A DNA stretch of 64,000 nucleotides, taken from Siphonodentalium dalli (lineage: Eukaryota; Mollusca; Scaphopoda; Gadilida; Siphonodentaliidae). The translations under genes were made by a program, and so were the position numbers. Position 1 is the stretch's first letter, and every line of letters begins with the position of its first letter. The stretch is taken from positions 171,978,394 through 172,042,393 of the forward strand of contig CP136069.1 of assembly GCA_032622095.1 (NCBI GenBank). The letters run 5' to 3'. Below the pieces are notes generated by a model. The model was not told the origin of the DNA. It saw only the letters and a program-made list of their open reading frames with translations, and did not search any database. Shown one piece after another: positions 1 through 9,980 of this stretch.

Positions 1-1290
1 TAAAGTTCCCATGTTGAGGTTGGTGATGTTCGGCACCCATGATTAGTCACCTCGATCGATTCTACATTTTATCTTTTGCAATTTTCATTTGACATAAACC
101 CACTTGTGATATTGGTTGGGCTAGATGCTAGTTTATGTTGAAGTACGTTTCCCTTACTCTTCCATAGCAGATTTTAAAGTGATGTGAAAATGAGGTGTTA
201 GAAACGAAATAACAAATAAATGAGGTGTTACAAACGAAATAACAAATAATCATGCCAAAATAAGTTATCTTCATAAAATTGATATACAAATAGTCAGACA
301 ACAGTGTCATTGTTATAAAAAAAATTCACACTGACTATTATTTGCACAATCATTTTCATAATTCAAGTTTTTTAATTTGGCCAAAAATTTGGCCAAAAGA
401 TTTTTTCGGCCCAGCGGGAACACTGCTAGCATCTAGCCCTACCGATATCACAAATGGGTTTATGTCAAACGAAACTTGGACTAAGAATAACAGATGTGTG
501 GTAGATACAGTATATAGAACTGCCCCTGGGTTGGGATGAAGATGATTGTCAACTGAGAGTGAATGGTGGGAAGATACCATGAGAGCCAGAAGCTCAAGTA
601 TGGTAATATCTAACCTAAACTGACGTGCGAGCGGCTCTATTGTTATTAATACCCTAATTACAAACAGAACAAAGTTATATTATTTATAACTCCTCTGATC
701 TACTTTGTTGTTTTTCAATGATTTTGACATTGCAAACTTATGAATTTCTCGTTATGTCGCCTTTGGCATTGTAATGATGTCATGCGTCTTCAGGGAGAAT
801 TCAGAATTGCTCTGGAGCAATTAAACTCTCGAAAATTGCAACTAGAACTATAGCATTTTACCCTTTCTATACTAAATACTCATTGATTTAGTAGTTCCCT
901 AATAAGAAATGTTCAGATAATAAGTTCACCGTAGGTCATTTGTGGAACTTATTATCTATACATTTCCAACCAATGAATATGAATACTTGGCATTTGTATT
1001 ATCATTTTGCCTGGCTATCGTCTGCTGATATATCCTTAGCATCCCCCAAATGAATAATAGATCATTACAATATATACTATATAACTGTAAACGACCAAAC
1101 AGTGTCACAAGCATTGTGTGCATTCTGAGCATAGCTTTATTTTTGTCGACGGCATCAGTGATTTTTCCCAGTTTGTTCAATGATGAATTTCGGACATCAA
1201 ATTTGTTTGAACATTAATCAACTATAGATTATATTGATGCAAGGTCATGCAATTTACATATTGTAAGACACCCTCAATCCCCTCCTTGTC
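1..1290. other. gene-free stretch with a short inverted repeat (88-131 / 426-469)
   Basis: No supported gene. The segment at 88-131 is the reverse complement, with few mismatches, of 426-469; both contain CTAGATGCTAG or its complement. This suggests an old foldback element. The first 80 bases resemble 52940-53010, another repeat fragment. Small open frames on both strands here lack any recognisable motif. Confidence 0.5.
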
Positions 1291-1786
1291 ACCACACTTA
1301 ATTTTCGACCCCCCCCCCCCCCCCGCCCCCCCCCCTCCCCCCAGATCACATATATAAAATATATGTCATATTTTATACCATTTGAAAGAGGAAGCTCCAA
1401 AACATTGTACTGTCAAATTATCCAGTGTAATAAACTGTGAACATGTCGTTTTTGTTGAGTTACTGTTTTGTGCTTAAGTTTCGTCTGGTTTTGTTGTTCA
1501 AAGTGTGTTATTTTCAATGGAGGGGGAATAACTCTATATTTTAAAGAAAATACATTTTTAGTTTGAATTCTGTTGCCTTCTGGGAGTCAAAACAGGGGTA
1601 ATCTTTTTATGATTTCAAGTGTTTTCGGTTTCTCTATGGGCATCTTCTGAGACACAGACATTTCAAATGGTGATGAATTATTGTAGTTTCATCATATCTT
1701 ATGGCATAGATTATTATTAAAACAGTATATCAGGGCACTATAAAAAAAAATAAAATCGGTGACTAGAAAATTAAGTGGGCCTTTAA
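1291..1786. mobile_element. family B MITE (CCCACTTAATTTTCGA ends), copy 1
   Basis: Begins with ACTTAATTTTCGAC followed by a C-run, and ends with the inverse GAAAATTAAGTGGGCCTTTAA. Internal blocks such as GAGGAAGCTCCAAAACATTG and TTCTGAGACACAGAC recur in the copies at 13107, 13467, 25084, 34037 and 56213. No coding capacity. The TTAA at the right end matches the other copies and points to a TTAA-targeting non-autonomous DNA transposon. Superfamily (Kolobok or piggyBac type) is inferred only. Confidence 0.75.
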
Positions 1787-2469
1787 ATGCACTTTTTAGA
1801 AAATGGGACGTAAAAATTATCATGTTATTCATCTGTCCTCCGTTTGTCTGTCTGTTTATCGTTTTCAGATGATAACTTGAGTAGGTCTGAACTGAATGGA
1901 ATAAAATTGGTATCTGAGTTTACTAGTCCAAAATAATTGTCGAGTTCGAATTTGGGTTCTGCCTGCCAATTTTCACCAGAGTTATGGCCCTTTGTTGGAA
2001 TTACCACGGGCATATTTTGCCATGCCCTAGCGAGGCTCTTGTTCATCTATGTGGTTATTTCGTCATAGGCTAGTGATTAATGCTTTATAAGCATCTACAT
2101 CTATTTCGACCAGTGTTACTTAAACGCCTGTTAACTTGATCTAATGTTTATTTATAGATTTATTTTGGGTTCCATGTCATTTGTTATGAATCATGCTTTG
2201 CTGGTTGTCTAATCTAGTATACAAAATAACACATTTGGAACAAGAATTAAGTGTGACACCTGATCGAAGGACAATAATTATCTTGCTTATCTTCCTATAA
2301 CAAGTTTTATATAGTTATACTTGGGTATAAAATAATAGAATGAGTCAAAGTCACCTGTCCGCTCTATAAATTAATTTTGATTTCAAATTTTCTAGTAAAA
2401 AAAAATACGATCAATTTGTGACATTTTTCAGTTTGTAGAGTGTAGCAAGCGAGAGAACTCTATCTCTAT
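1787..2469. other. gene-free stretch
   Basis: AT-rich sequence with no gene, RNA or clear repeat that I can support. One 73-codon minus-strand frame (1825-2046) has no recognisable motif and no splice context. Confidence 0.4.
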
Positions 2470-2477
2470 CTGAGAAT

Positions 2478-2731
2478 CAAGCCTTGAAATAGCGTGCCTG
2501 TCATTTGCAGAATGAGGTCCCCAGCGAGTGAATTTAGTGATGCTACCCCACATAGCGGGCTAGCATCACCAAATTCACCCTCTGGGAACCTTATTCTGCT
2601 GAGTTGTAAGCAGAATGAGGTCCCCAGCGGGTGAATTTGGTGATGCTAGCCCGCTATGTGGGGTAGCATCACTAAATTCACCCTCTGGGGACCTCATTCT
2701 GCAAATGACAGACACACTATTTCAAGGCTTG
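2478..2731. mobile_element. family C palindromic MITE with 8-bp target duplication (hAT-like)
   Basis: The ends are inverted: CAAGCCTTGAAATAG at the left and its complement at the right. The interior is itself two nested palindromes of a block containing GAATGAGGTCCCCAG and GATGCTAGCCCGC. The element is flanked on both sides by CTGAGAAT (2470-2477 and 2732-2739), an exact 8-bp direct duplication. Eight-base duplications are typical of the hAT superfamily. A second complete copy with a different 8-bp duplication is at 52772-53219. Confidence 0.88.
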
Positions 2732-2989
2732 CTGAGAATGCCTGAACGTCTTATTATATACTGTATATTCTAAAAATAATAATGAATATATGTCCCGCTT
2801 CATTACTGCATTACAGAAGAAAATATCAATATAAAATCATTATTAAATGGTGGAAGCGTTTCTGGACAGGTGACTTCTTCTCGTATCTTTTATCTTATAC
2901 CCCCAAAATATATTAAACTTATTTTGGAAGAGTTATCCAATTGCTACTGAATTTGTTCAACATTCACGAGTTTTGAGGCCTGAGAATTA

Positions 2990-3110
2990 GGTGCCTGTCA
3001 TTTGCAGAATAAAGTCCCCAGAGGGTGAATTTAGTGATGCTATCCCACATATAGGCTAGCATCACTAAATTCACCCTCTGGGGGCCTCATTCTACCTAGG
3101 CCTCATCTTC
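2990..3110. mobile_element. family C MITE, partial copy
   Basis: Contains one palindromic half of the family C element, from CCTGTCATTTGCAGAATAAA through the GATGCTA/TAGCATC hairpin to CCTCATTCT. It lacks the CAAGCC termini on at least one side and no target duplication is visible. Confidence 0.7.
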
Positions 3111-4499
3111 TCTGGAAAGTATCTTTATTACCAAATTTCTATAAAAAAAATTATTAAAGATTTTAGTTCTTTAGTTTAGTTTCTCTATATTCCCAAATTG
3201 GCAGACGACACATTGCATAATAGGGGTTCCCCAATGGGTGTACATCAAAATATTCGTCTTGGCTGGCATATTATTTTCTTAACCACCGCTTATCCGGATG
3301 AAATCATACCCTGATTTTTAAAAGAAACATTGGGGGAGGGGGGGTATATTGGATTGAATTTGTCTTCTGTCTGTCTGGCGGTCATTCTATCCATTTGTCT
3401 GTTGGGATGTCTATCCATCCGTCTATCAACATTTGTTTTCTTCTCCATATTAACGACCAAATATGTTTATATATTTCAGTGTGCAATGCAGCCGGATATG
3501 CGCGAAACCGAAAGTACAACATCGTAATAAACGACAAAATGGACTCGTCTTACGGTTTAACCCACAAAAGAAATGCACAAATTCCACCATTTATTAACAA
3601 ATTTTAAGAAGCAGAAACTTTGTTTAAAGTTAGTCAAAACGAATCCGAGTTACACAGGTTACAACCGGACATGTATACGTGAAACCGAAAGTACAAAATG
3701 ACCCGTCTTAAAAGTTTTACCCGCAAAATAAAAGACTCATTCCGTTCTCAATGCATACCACTATCAGTGAACTTAAATCATAAAGTATCCATTACTTATG
3801 TTCATCAATGAGGCCTCACAATACAGCTGCACACTTGTGATTAAACGTATTGTTTTATTTCGTTTGCAATGCATGCCACTAATCCGTTACTAAGAAATGT
3901 TCATCAATGAGGCCTAACAATACAGAACTTTGCACACTTGTGATTATACGTATTGTTCACTAAAACAACACCCTCCATACGTGTGGCTTCACCAGAGTGT
4001 GAAAATCAATTAATATCAGTCACAGTTCACCACAAATTGAGTCTTCAATCAAAAGTTACCGACGATACATTCTGTGAATGTTAATGTGTGGGTATTTACG
4101 GTACCGGAAATAAGGAAGTCACTGTCATTTGGGGAATTCCTGCAAATGCACGAATTTAAAAAATAAAAAAAACTTCGTTTTTGGATTTTCAATGTGGGGT
4201 TTTGACGAATCCGTGAGAAATTGGGGGTTATCCGTGTTTGCGGAATTGCCGTGGAAATCCGTGAGTCTCACGGACAATCCGTTGAACTTAACAGCTCTGG
4301 TGTGCATGTTCCCTAGGTGACTCACAATCAGATTTGTTCAAATAAGTTCATCAGATCAAATAGGTGCAAAGCTAGGGCCATAACTCTTTCCCTCCATAGT
4401 AAATCTTAAAATAATTTCTTCTCAAGAACCATTAAGCCTATATTAGCTTATATTTGGTATGGATGGGCCTTGGGTGACCGGGTTCAGATTTGTTTAAAT
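3111..4499. other. gene-free stretch with weak direct repeats
   Basis: No gene. Two diverged direct copies of a block containing GCGAAACCGAAAGTACAA / GTGAAACCGAAAGTACAA start near 3490 and 3665. A pair of CATCAATGAGGCCT blocks lies near 3803 and 3902. The 4125-4325 frames on the two strands overlap and neither has a recognisable domain. Confidence 0.45.
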
Positions 4500-4580
4500 G
4501 GGGTCATTAAATTCACCTTTTGGGGACCTCATTCTGCAAAGATCAGACATACCAAATACAGACTTGGCTGTTCCAATATT
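4500..4580. mobile_element. family C MITE, right-end fragment
   Basis: Carries TTCACCTTTTGGGGACCTCA followed by TTCTGCAAA, matching the right end of the family C element, and then decays. About 50-80 bp only. Confidence 0.55.
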
Positions 4581-5668
4581 ATTTTGTTAACTACCACTTA
4601 TCCAGGTGAAATCATATCCTATTGAATATTGGGGGGGGGGGGGGGGTGGTATATTGATAATACTAGATGAATGGATCTTATAGGTGGAGATTCACATTTG
4701 TTCTAATAGGGGCAGAGCTAAGAGATTTAACTCTCCTCTAATCCTGTTTGGTACTGGTATAATAATATTGATTTCTAGGCAGCCTGGGTGGGGCAATGTT
4801 TGAGGCAATGGGGGAAGGAGTGTAGAGGGGTGTGGTTTTGACCCCCTACTTTGATCAAAATTTAAACAGTTGAAAATGTCATGCCTGGTATAACATTAGA
4901 TGTAGATATAGATGTTCACATAAAAAATAGGTTAGAATTGTTCTCATAGTTTGGTTTTATTTTCCAACATGTAACGTTTTATACCAACAGTCCATATGTT
5001 CCTACTTCAGGTTAAACTGTTGGACCAAATTGGCCACAAATTTTAGTTTTAGTAATTTTCAAATGTTTGAGAGCTTGAAGTACTGGTACCAGTTGTAAAA
5101 TTCAACCTAAGAGGGATGTGCAGAATGATTTTTGTGAACTTAGTACTGTGGTATGGTTGTCTTCTTTAAAAGGTAAGAGGTTGGAGATTTGTCAGTGGTG
5201 TGCAATTAGAAATTTCAAGTTGAAGAGCCCTGCTCATCGGAGAACCTCCAGCTATGTCCATGTTTAGAACTACTTGTCATAAGTGATATTGTCACATACT
5301 GACTCTTGTAGTCTTCAGAGTCCCAGTCTTCTCAGTCTTTACAGTCTGGTGAGCGACCCAGTCATTGACTGTCTTGTTAGTATCATTTAAATGTATGTGC
5401 GATTGGGATTGAAGTCGTATAACAACTTAGCTAACCCTCTCCCTGGGTAATCATGATTACAAAAATAAATAAATCTCTAGCTGGCTTATAATAGTCAGCA
5501 AATGACTACAAGACATACGAAGAAGAGGCCTCCGATATATAACATTGATTTCTACAATATAGGACTAAAAATATTTCGGAAAGGATATTAAATGACTTCG
5601 CTCGGGTTGGTGGATCTTTAACTGACTAAATTTTTCCACAGACCACCTTCTCTTGGACTAGTTACCAT
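4581..5668. other. gene-free stretch
   Basis: Contains a G homopolymer near 4630-4647. No gene or clear repeat identified. Confidence 0.4.
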
Positions 5669-6158
5669 TTAAAGGTACTCAATCCTATTAAAGGTACTCA
5701 ATCCGTAAAGAGGGTCCCCATCTCAACAGATTCCAACAACAACAATCAGATCAGAGGGTCCTATATTACTATTTCTTTGGCTTTGGGGGTAAAAAATATT
5801 TGATTCGAGTCGAGGAACCCATCAAACAAAGCTCAGAGTTATTAGATATTGATTTTTGAAATTTGTTATGTTCTCGAGATGAGTACTAATAACTGCCGTA
5901 ATCTGCTCTGGATGTGTACTCCAAATCTATTCAAACAGACAAGGATGGATAACTCTAAAATCAAGTGGTAATTTTAACGCAATTTTGACTGAGTTCTGGG
6001 CCAGATAGTATTCCCGATAATGAAAAATAATAGATTTCTAAAATTGATATCTAACAAATCTGAGCTTTGATGGGTGACTTCCTCGACTCGAATCAAATAT
6101 TTTTGACCCCCGAAGCCATTGTAATTGAGAGGAGTTTTATCGGATTGAGTACCTTTAA
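5669..6158. mobile_element. family A TTAA-bordered MITE, copy A1
   Basis: Bounded by TTAAAGGTACTCAATCC at the left and GATTGAGTACCTTTAA at the right. The left end is duplicated (a second TTAAAGGTACTCAATCC starts at 5688). The body is a long imperfect palindrome containing GATTCGAGTCGAGGAA and TAACTCTAAAATCAAGTGG. It is closely related, in opposite orientation, to 36401-36877 and 39354-39827. No open frame; non-autonomous. Confidence 0.85.
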
Positions 6159-6414
6159 GCACCCCTAAATTACTATTTCTTTGGCTTCGGGGGTAAAAAA
6201 TATTTGATTCGAGTCGAGGAACCCACCCTTCAAAGCTCAGAGTGATCAGATATCGATTTTTGAAATGTGTTAATTTTTGGAGATGTGGGCCACTTCCATC
6301 TCAAACGGACAAATTGCGGGTGTAAGATGGATAACTCTAAAATCAAGTGATTATTATTGTTAATAATAACAACTTGATTTTAGAGTTATCCATCTTACAC
6401 CACCGCCCGTATCT
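6159..6414. mobile_element. family A MITE, truncated copy A2
   Basis: Abuts A1. It starts inside the family A left arm (GCTTCGGGGGTAAAAAAT), runs through GATTCGAGTCGAGGAACC and the central ATCAAGTG palindrome, and stops where a family B fragment begins. Confidence 0.75.
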
Positions 6415-6655
6415 TTAAAGCTCAATTTTCAAGTCACCGATTATTTAACTTTTATAGTGACTTGATATATGGTTTTAACAACAATCAGTGCAAAAAAAAT
6501 ATGATTAAAATAATATAATTCATCACCATTTGAAACGTCTGTGTCTCAAAAGATGCGCATAGAGAATTAGAAAACAGTTGAAATCAGAAAGATTCCCACC
6601 GTTTTGACTCTCAGAATGAAAAAGAATTCAAAATAAATCCGGCAACATTAATATG
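6415..6655. mobile_element. family B MITE, truncated copy
   Basis: Starts TTAAAGCTCAATTTTCAAG, then follows the family B order: a GACTTGATATATGGTTTTA block, ACAATCA, TCATCACCATTTGAAACGTC and GTGTCTCAAAAG. The outer half is missing. Confidence 0.65.
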
Positions 6656-7469
6656 AATTGTACGTACATGTACGAGACCAAAGCGCATTGATACATGTAA
6701 CAGTGATCAAAACTCCAGTTTCATGAGTTTGCGAATACCATAGCGGATCTTATAACGGTGTTAGATAATCACAATTTTGATTCAAACACAAATTAATTTA
6801 ATTTTTTTTTAAATCTCGTTGAATTGAGCAAGGAGTTCAATTCTATAAAAAAAATAATTAAAAATTAAATTAAACACTTTTTTTTGTTAATTCAATTTTT
6901 TGCTAAATATCCCGAAGGGGTTTCAGCTAGTTGATAATAATTGGTCTCTTCTTCATATTTAATCACTACCATCGTCAGAGGATGAATCAAAAGTAAATTA
7001 CTCGTCAGAAGAGCTCTACGGAAGATGGGCTGGGGTCCAGTACTCACTCCAATAATACAGTATATTCAGTATACAGTCATTATTGTACTATATGATCCAT
7101 CAAATAGAGGCAGTGCATGCCCCACTGACCTAGCTGTACAGGCAAGACAACTACTTGTAAATATTCTTGTCAATACGACAAATTTTAATCAAAATAGTAA
7201 TTTTAAAAAACAAAACAAAAATATACGTGTACATATATGTATATATGGAAGCTCAACTCAAAAGCTCTTATGTGTTAATATACACACACAAATAATCTCT
7301 GAACTCACTATCACCAATATTTTAACAACCTTTTTATCATTATGACAGTTATACTAGATTTTTTAGTACCATTATTTTATATACCCAATATAATGGAGTG
7401 CTCCTCACCTAAAGGAGGGACTTCCACAACAAGCAAGCAACTGACCCCATCCAGCTCAACGTCGCCACA
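6656..7469. other. gene-free stretch
   Basis: AT-rich. A 106-codon plus-strand frame at 7025-7345 has no recognisable domain and is not supported as a gene. No RNA gene seen. Confidence 0.4.
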
Positions 7470-7958
7470 TTAAAGGTACTCAATCCGAACAGAGGGTCCC
7501 CATCTCAACAGATTCCAACAACAACAATCCGATCAGAGGGTCCTATATTACTATTTCTTTGGCTTTGGGGGTAAAAAATATTTGATTCGAGTCGAGGAAC
7601 CCATCAAACAAAGCTCAGAGTTATTAGATATTGATTTTTGAAATTTGTTATTTACTCGAGATGAGTACTAATAATTGCCTTCAACTGCCGTAATCTGCTC
7701 GGGATGTGTACACCAAAATCTATTCAAACAGACAAGGATGGATAACAATAAAATCAAGTGGTAATAATAACGCAATTTTGACTGAGTTCTGGGCCAGAAA
7801 GTATTCCCGATAATGACAAATAATAGATTTCTAAAATCGATATCTAACAAATCGGAGCTTTGATGGGTGACTTCCTCGACTCGAATCAAATATTTTTGAC
7901 CCCCCGAAGCCATTGAAATAGTAATTGAGAGGAGTTTTATCGGATTGAGTACCTTTAA
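7470..7958. mobile_element. family A TTAA-bordered MITE, copy A3
   Basis: Full-length copy from TTAAAGGTACTCAATCCGA to GATTGAGTACCTTTAA, with the internal GATTCGAGTCGAGGAACC block and its complement. Same subfamily and orientation as A1 (both contain TCTCAACAGATTCCAACAAC near the left end). A minus-strand 105-codon frame overlaps it and is a chance frame. Confidence 0.85.
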
Positions 7959-8630
7959 GCCCTTAGTTTTTGTTAGTGTTACCATTTTTTGCTGAGTTCA
8001 TTTTGTGATAGATTTACGAATATCATAGGGAGTTTGCCCTTTTATTTCGGCATTTGTATTAAATTATTTATGCGGCATATTTCGGATTTTGTGGAGAATT
8101 ATACTGCGAATGGCAGATTGGTGTGAGTGCATGGTGTGCAAAATCGTAGATTTGGCGATCTCTTAGTTTGAGATAGCGCGTAATACTGAAGATCGACGGA
8201 CTACATTTACATGTAAATTACTATATCATAGTTTACGTTTTATCGTGACTGGTGCTACAAATTGCCACACGGGAACGGAATCAAATTCGAGAAATTTTAA
8301 CAGTTGCAAATTCAATGCCTATTCATGAAACGACATCCCACCATTTCACCCCAACCCGAGTGTCGAGGCTCTGTAGTATAGGTCTATATCCCTCTGTCCT
8401 GTTCTAGCGATCGATCAGAGCGAAATTTTACTTGAAAATTGTCTGTAGATAGATACGTGCATGCATTATGGTAACATGCATGCATGTCACATAAAATGAA
8501 ATCGTCCGCAACAAAATAATTGGATATTGAGCGTCCGATATTAAAATAATGAATCGTTGTTTGCAAAATAATGTACGATCTCGACAATAACCATCCATTA
8601 TCCTATAAACTGGACTCGATGAGCAAGGGA
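7959..8630. other. gene-free stretch
   Basis: No supported gene, RNA or repeat. Two overlapping short minus-strand frames (8384-8658) have no motif. Confidence 0.4.
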
Positions 8631-8636
8631 GTGACG

Positions 8637-8910
8637 TATGGAATACTATTAGGGCCACTTCCTAATGGCGCGCCGAAAGCGACAAAAAGTGCGCCATTAG
8701 TAACGCGCCGAAAGCGACAAAAAGTGCGATATTAGCGCATGTTTCGTAATGGCGCACATTTTGTCGCTTGTGGCGCTTTCGGCCCGCCGAACCATGCGCT
8801 AATATCGCACTTTTTGTCGCTTTCGGGGCGTTACTAATGGCGCACTTTTTGTCGCTTTCGGCGCGCGTGCCGAAAGCGCCATTAGGAAGTGGCTCTAATA
8901 GTATTCCATA
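8637..8910. mobile_element. 274-bp palindromic MITE with 6-bp target duplication
   Basis: Left end TATGGAATACTATTAG is the inverse of right end CTAATAGTATTCCATA. The palindrome continues inward through GCCACTTCCTAATGGCGC and several GCGACAAAAAGTGCG blocks. Flanked by GTGACG at 8631-8636 and GTGACG at 8911-8916, a clean 6-bp direct duplication. No coding capacity. The interior is markedly richer in CpG and GCGC than the surrounding DNA. Superfamily not assigned. Confidence 0.88.
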
Positions 8911-8935
8911 GTGACGCCATAGCCATGTTTTAATT

Positions 8936-9040
8936 AAGATAATGCACTGGCTTATAAGGTCAATGTAATGTTAGGTCAATACATTCTCGTATTATGAGAG
9001 GCTTTCCATGGGAGAATGCATTGGCACAAGGTTTTCGAAA
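8936..9040. repeat. dispersed repeat fragment (related to 19110-19170 and 38025-38494)
   Basis: The block TAAGATAATGCACTGGCTTA, then AAGGTCAATGTAATG, is the diverged reverse complement of 19110-19170. GAGAATGCATTGGCACA further on matches the palindromic element at 38025-38494. An old, decayed copy. Confidence 0.5.
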
Positions 9041-9980
9041 AGAAAAAGAAATAAAAATTATGGAAGGGTTGAGCTGAATTTTTCACTCTCGTTAGTGTTC
9101 TGTGATAATGTTACCAATGGTTCCGGCATTGTAATAAACTTAACCAGGTTTGGGAAATTGATAAGTTACCCAGTTTAATCGAATATATATATGAATTTAT
9201 GGCACGTTCACATGTAGCTGCAAGAAAATATATGCGAGAAAATATCAGGCATGCACAAACGTAACCTGATAATTTATTGCTGCAAATGTTACACCCGTGA
9301 GAACGCGGTCGTTTACATGTAGATGCTGATGGTTGAGCTCAATCAGACAAGCATAACTCGTGTAGGTATATATAGGAGTTTATACCTGGGAGATTTTTTA
9401 ACGGATACGGCTGACCACAAATCAAGGCGAACACATATCGCCCACTAGCAATAAATAGCAGTGCACTGTCTCAGTCGGATATTTCCCTGTATTATTTTGT
9501 TTATCGTTCAAGTAAGTCACATGGGGCATACCTGATAGTTTATTCCTGGTCATGTGGACATGCCATTATAGTCAATGAGGATGATGGGACATTCCTGACT
9601 GAACTGAACAGTATATATTTATATAACTACTCAATCGTGTCTCCAAAAGGGAGAAGATTATAAAAGACTTTAATCGAGGTGATGGAGTTTTAACTGAATT
9701 TTTTTTCCACAAATGATCTTTCTGAGACATTTAAATCACGTTTATTGCGAGATTTTGCTTAACCTATTACCCCAATATCGAAGTTGTGGAGGGCCGGGGA
9801 TATACTGGAGTCAGCATTCCAATCTATTCGTCTGTTAGTTTGAGCAGCCTCCGGGCCACGGATATAACAGGAGGAGTTTTCCCAGTTTTAAATCATCATG
9901 GCATGCATTTAACAACATTTTAATATCTTTGAACACGATAACACCAAGCCAAACGACAGCGTTCCTGGCAATTATGCAAT
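9041..9980. other. gene-free stretch, 3' flank of the ankyrin/SOCS gene
   Basis: No other gene. On the minus strand, ATTAAA (plus-strand 9918-9923) lies about 58 bases after the stop codon of the ankyrin gene and could serve as its polyadenylation signal. This is a weak motif-only call. Confidence 0.4.

Noticed and set aside
7025-7345. 106-codon plus-strand frame as a small gene
   Set aside because: Asn/Ile/Thr-rich translation of AT-rich DNA with no domain, splice context or repeat-independent support.
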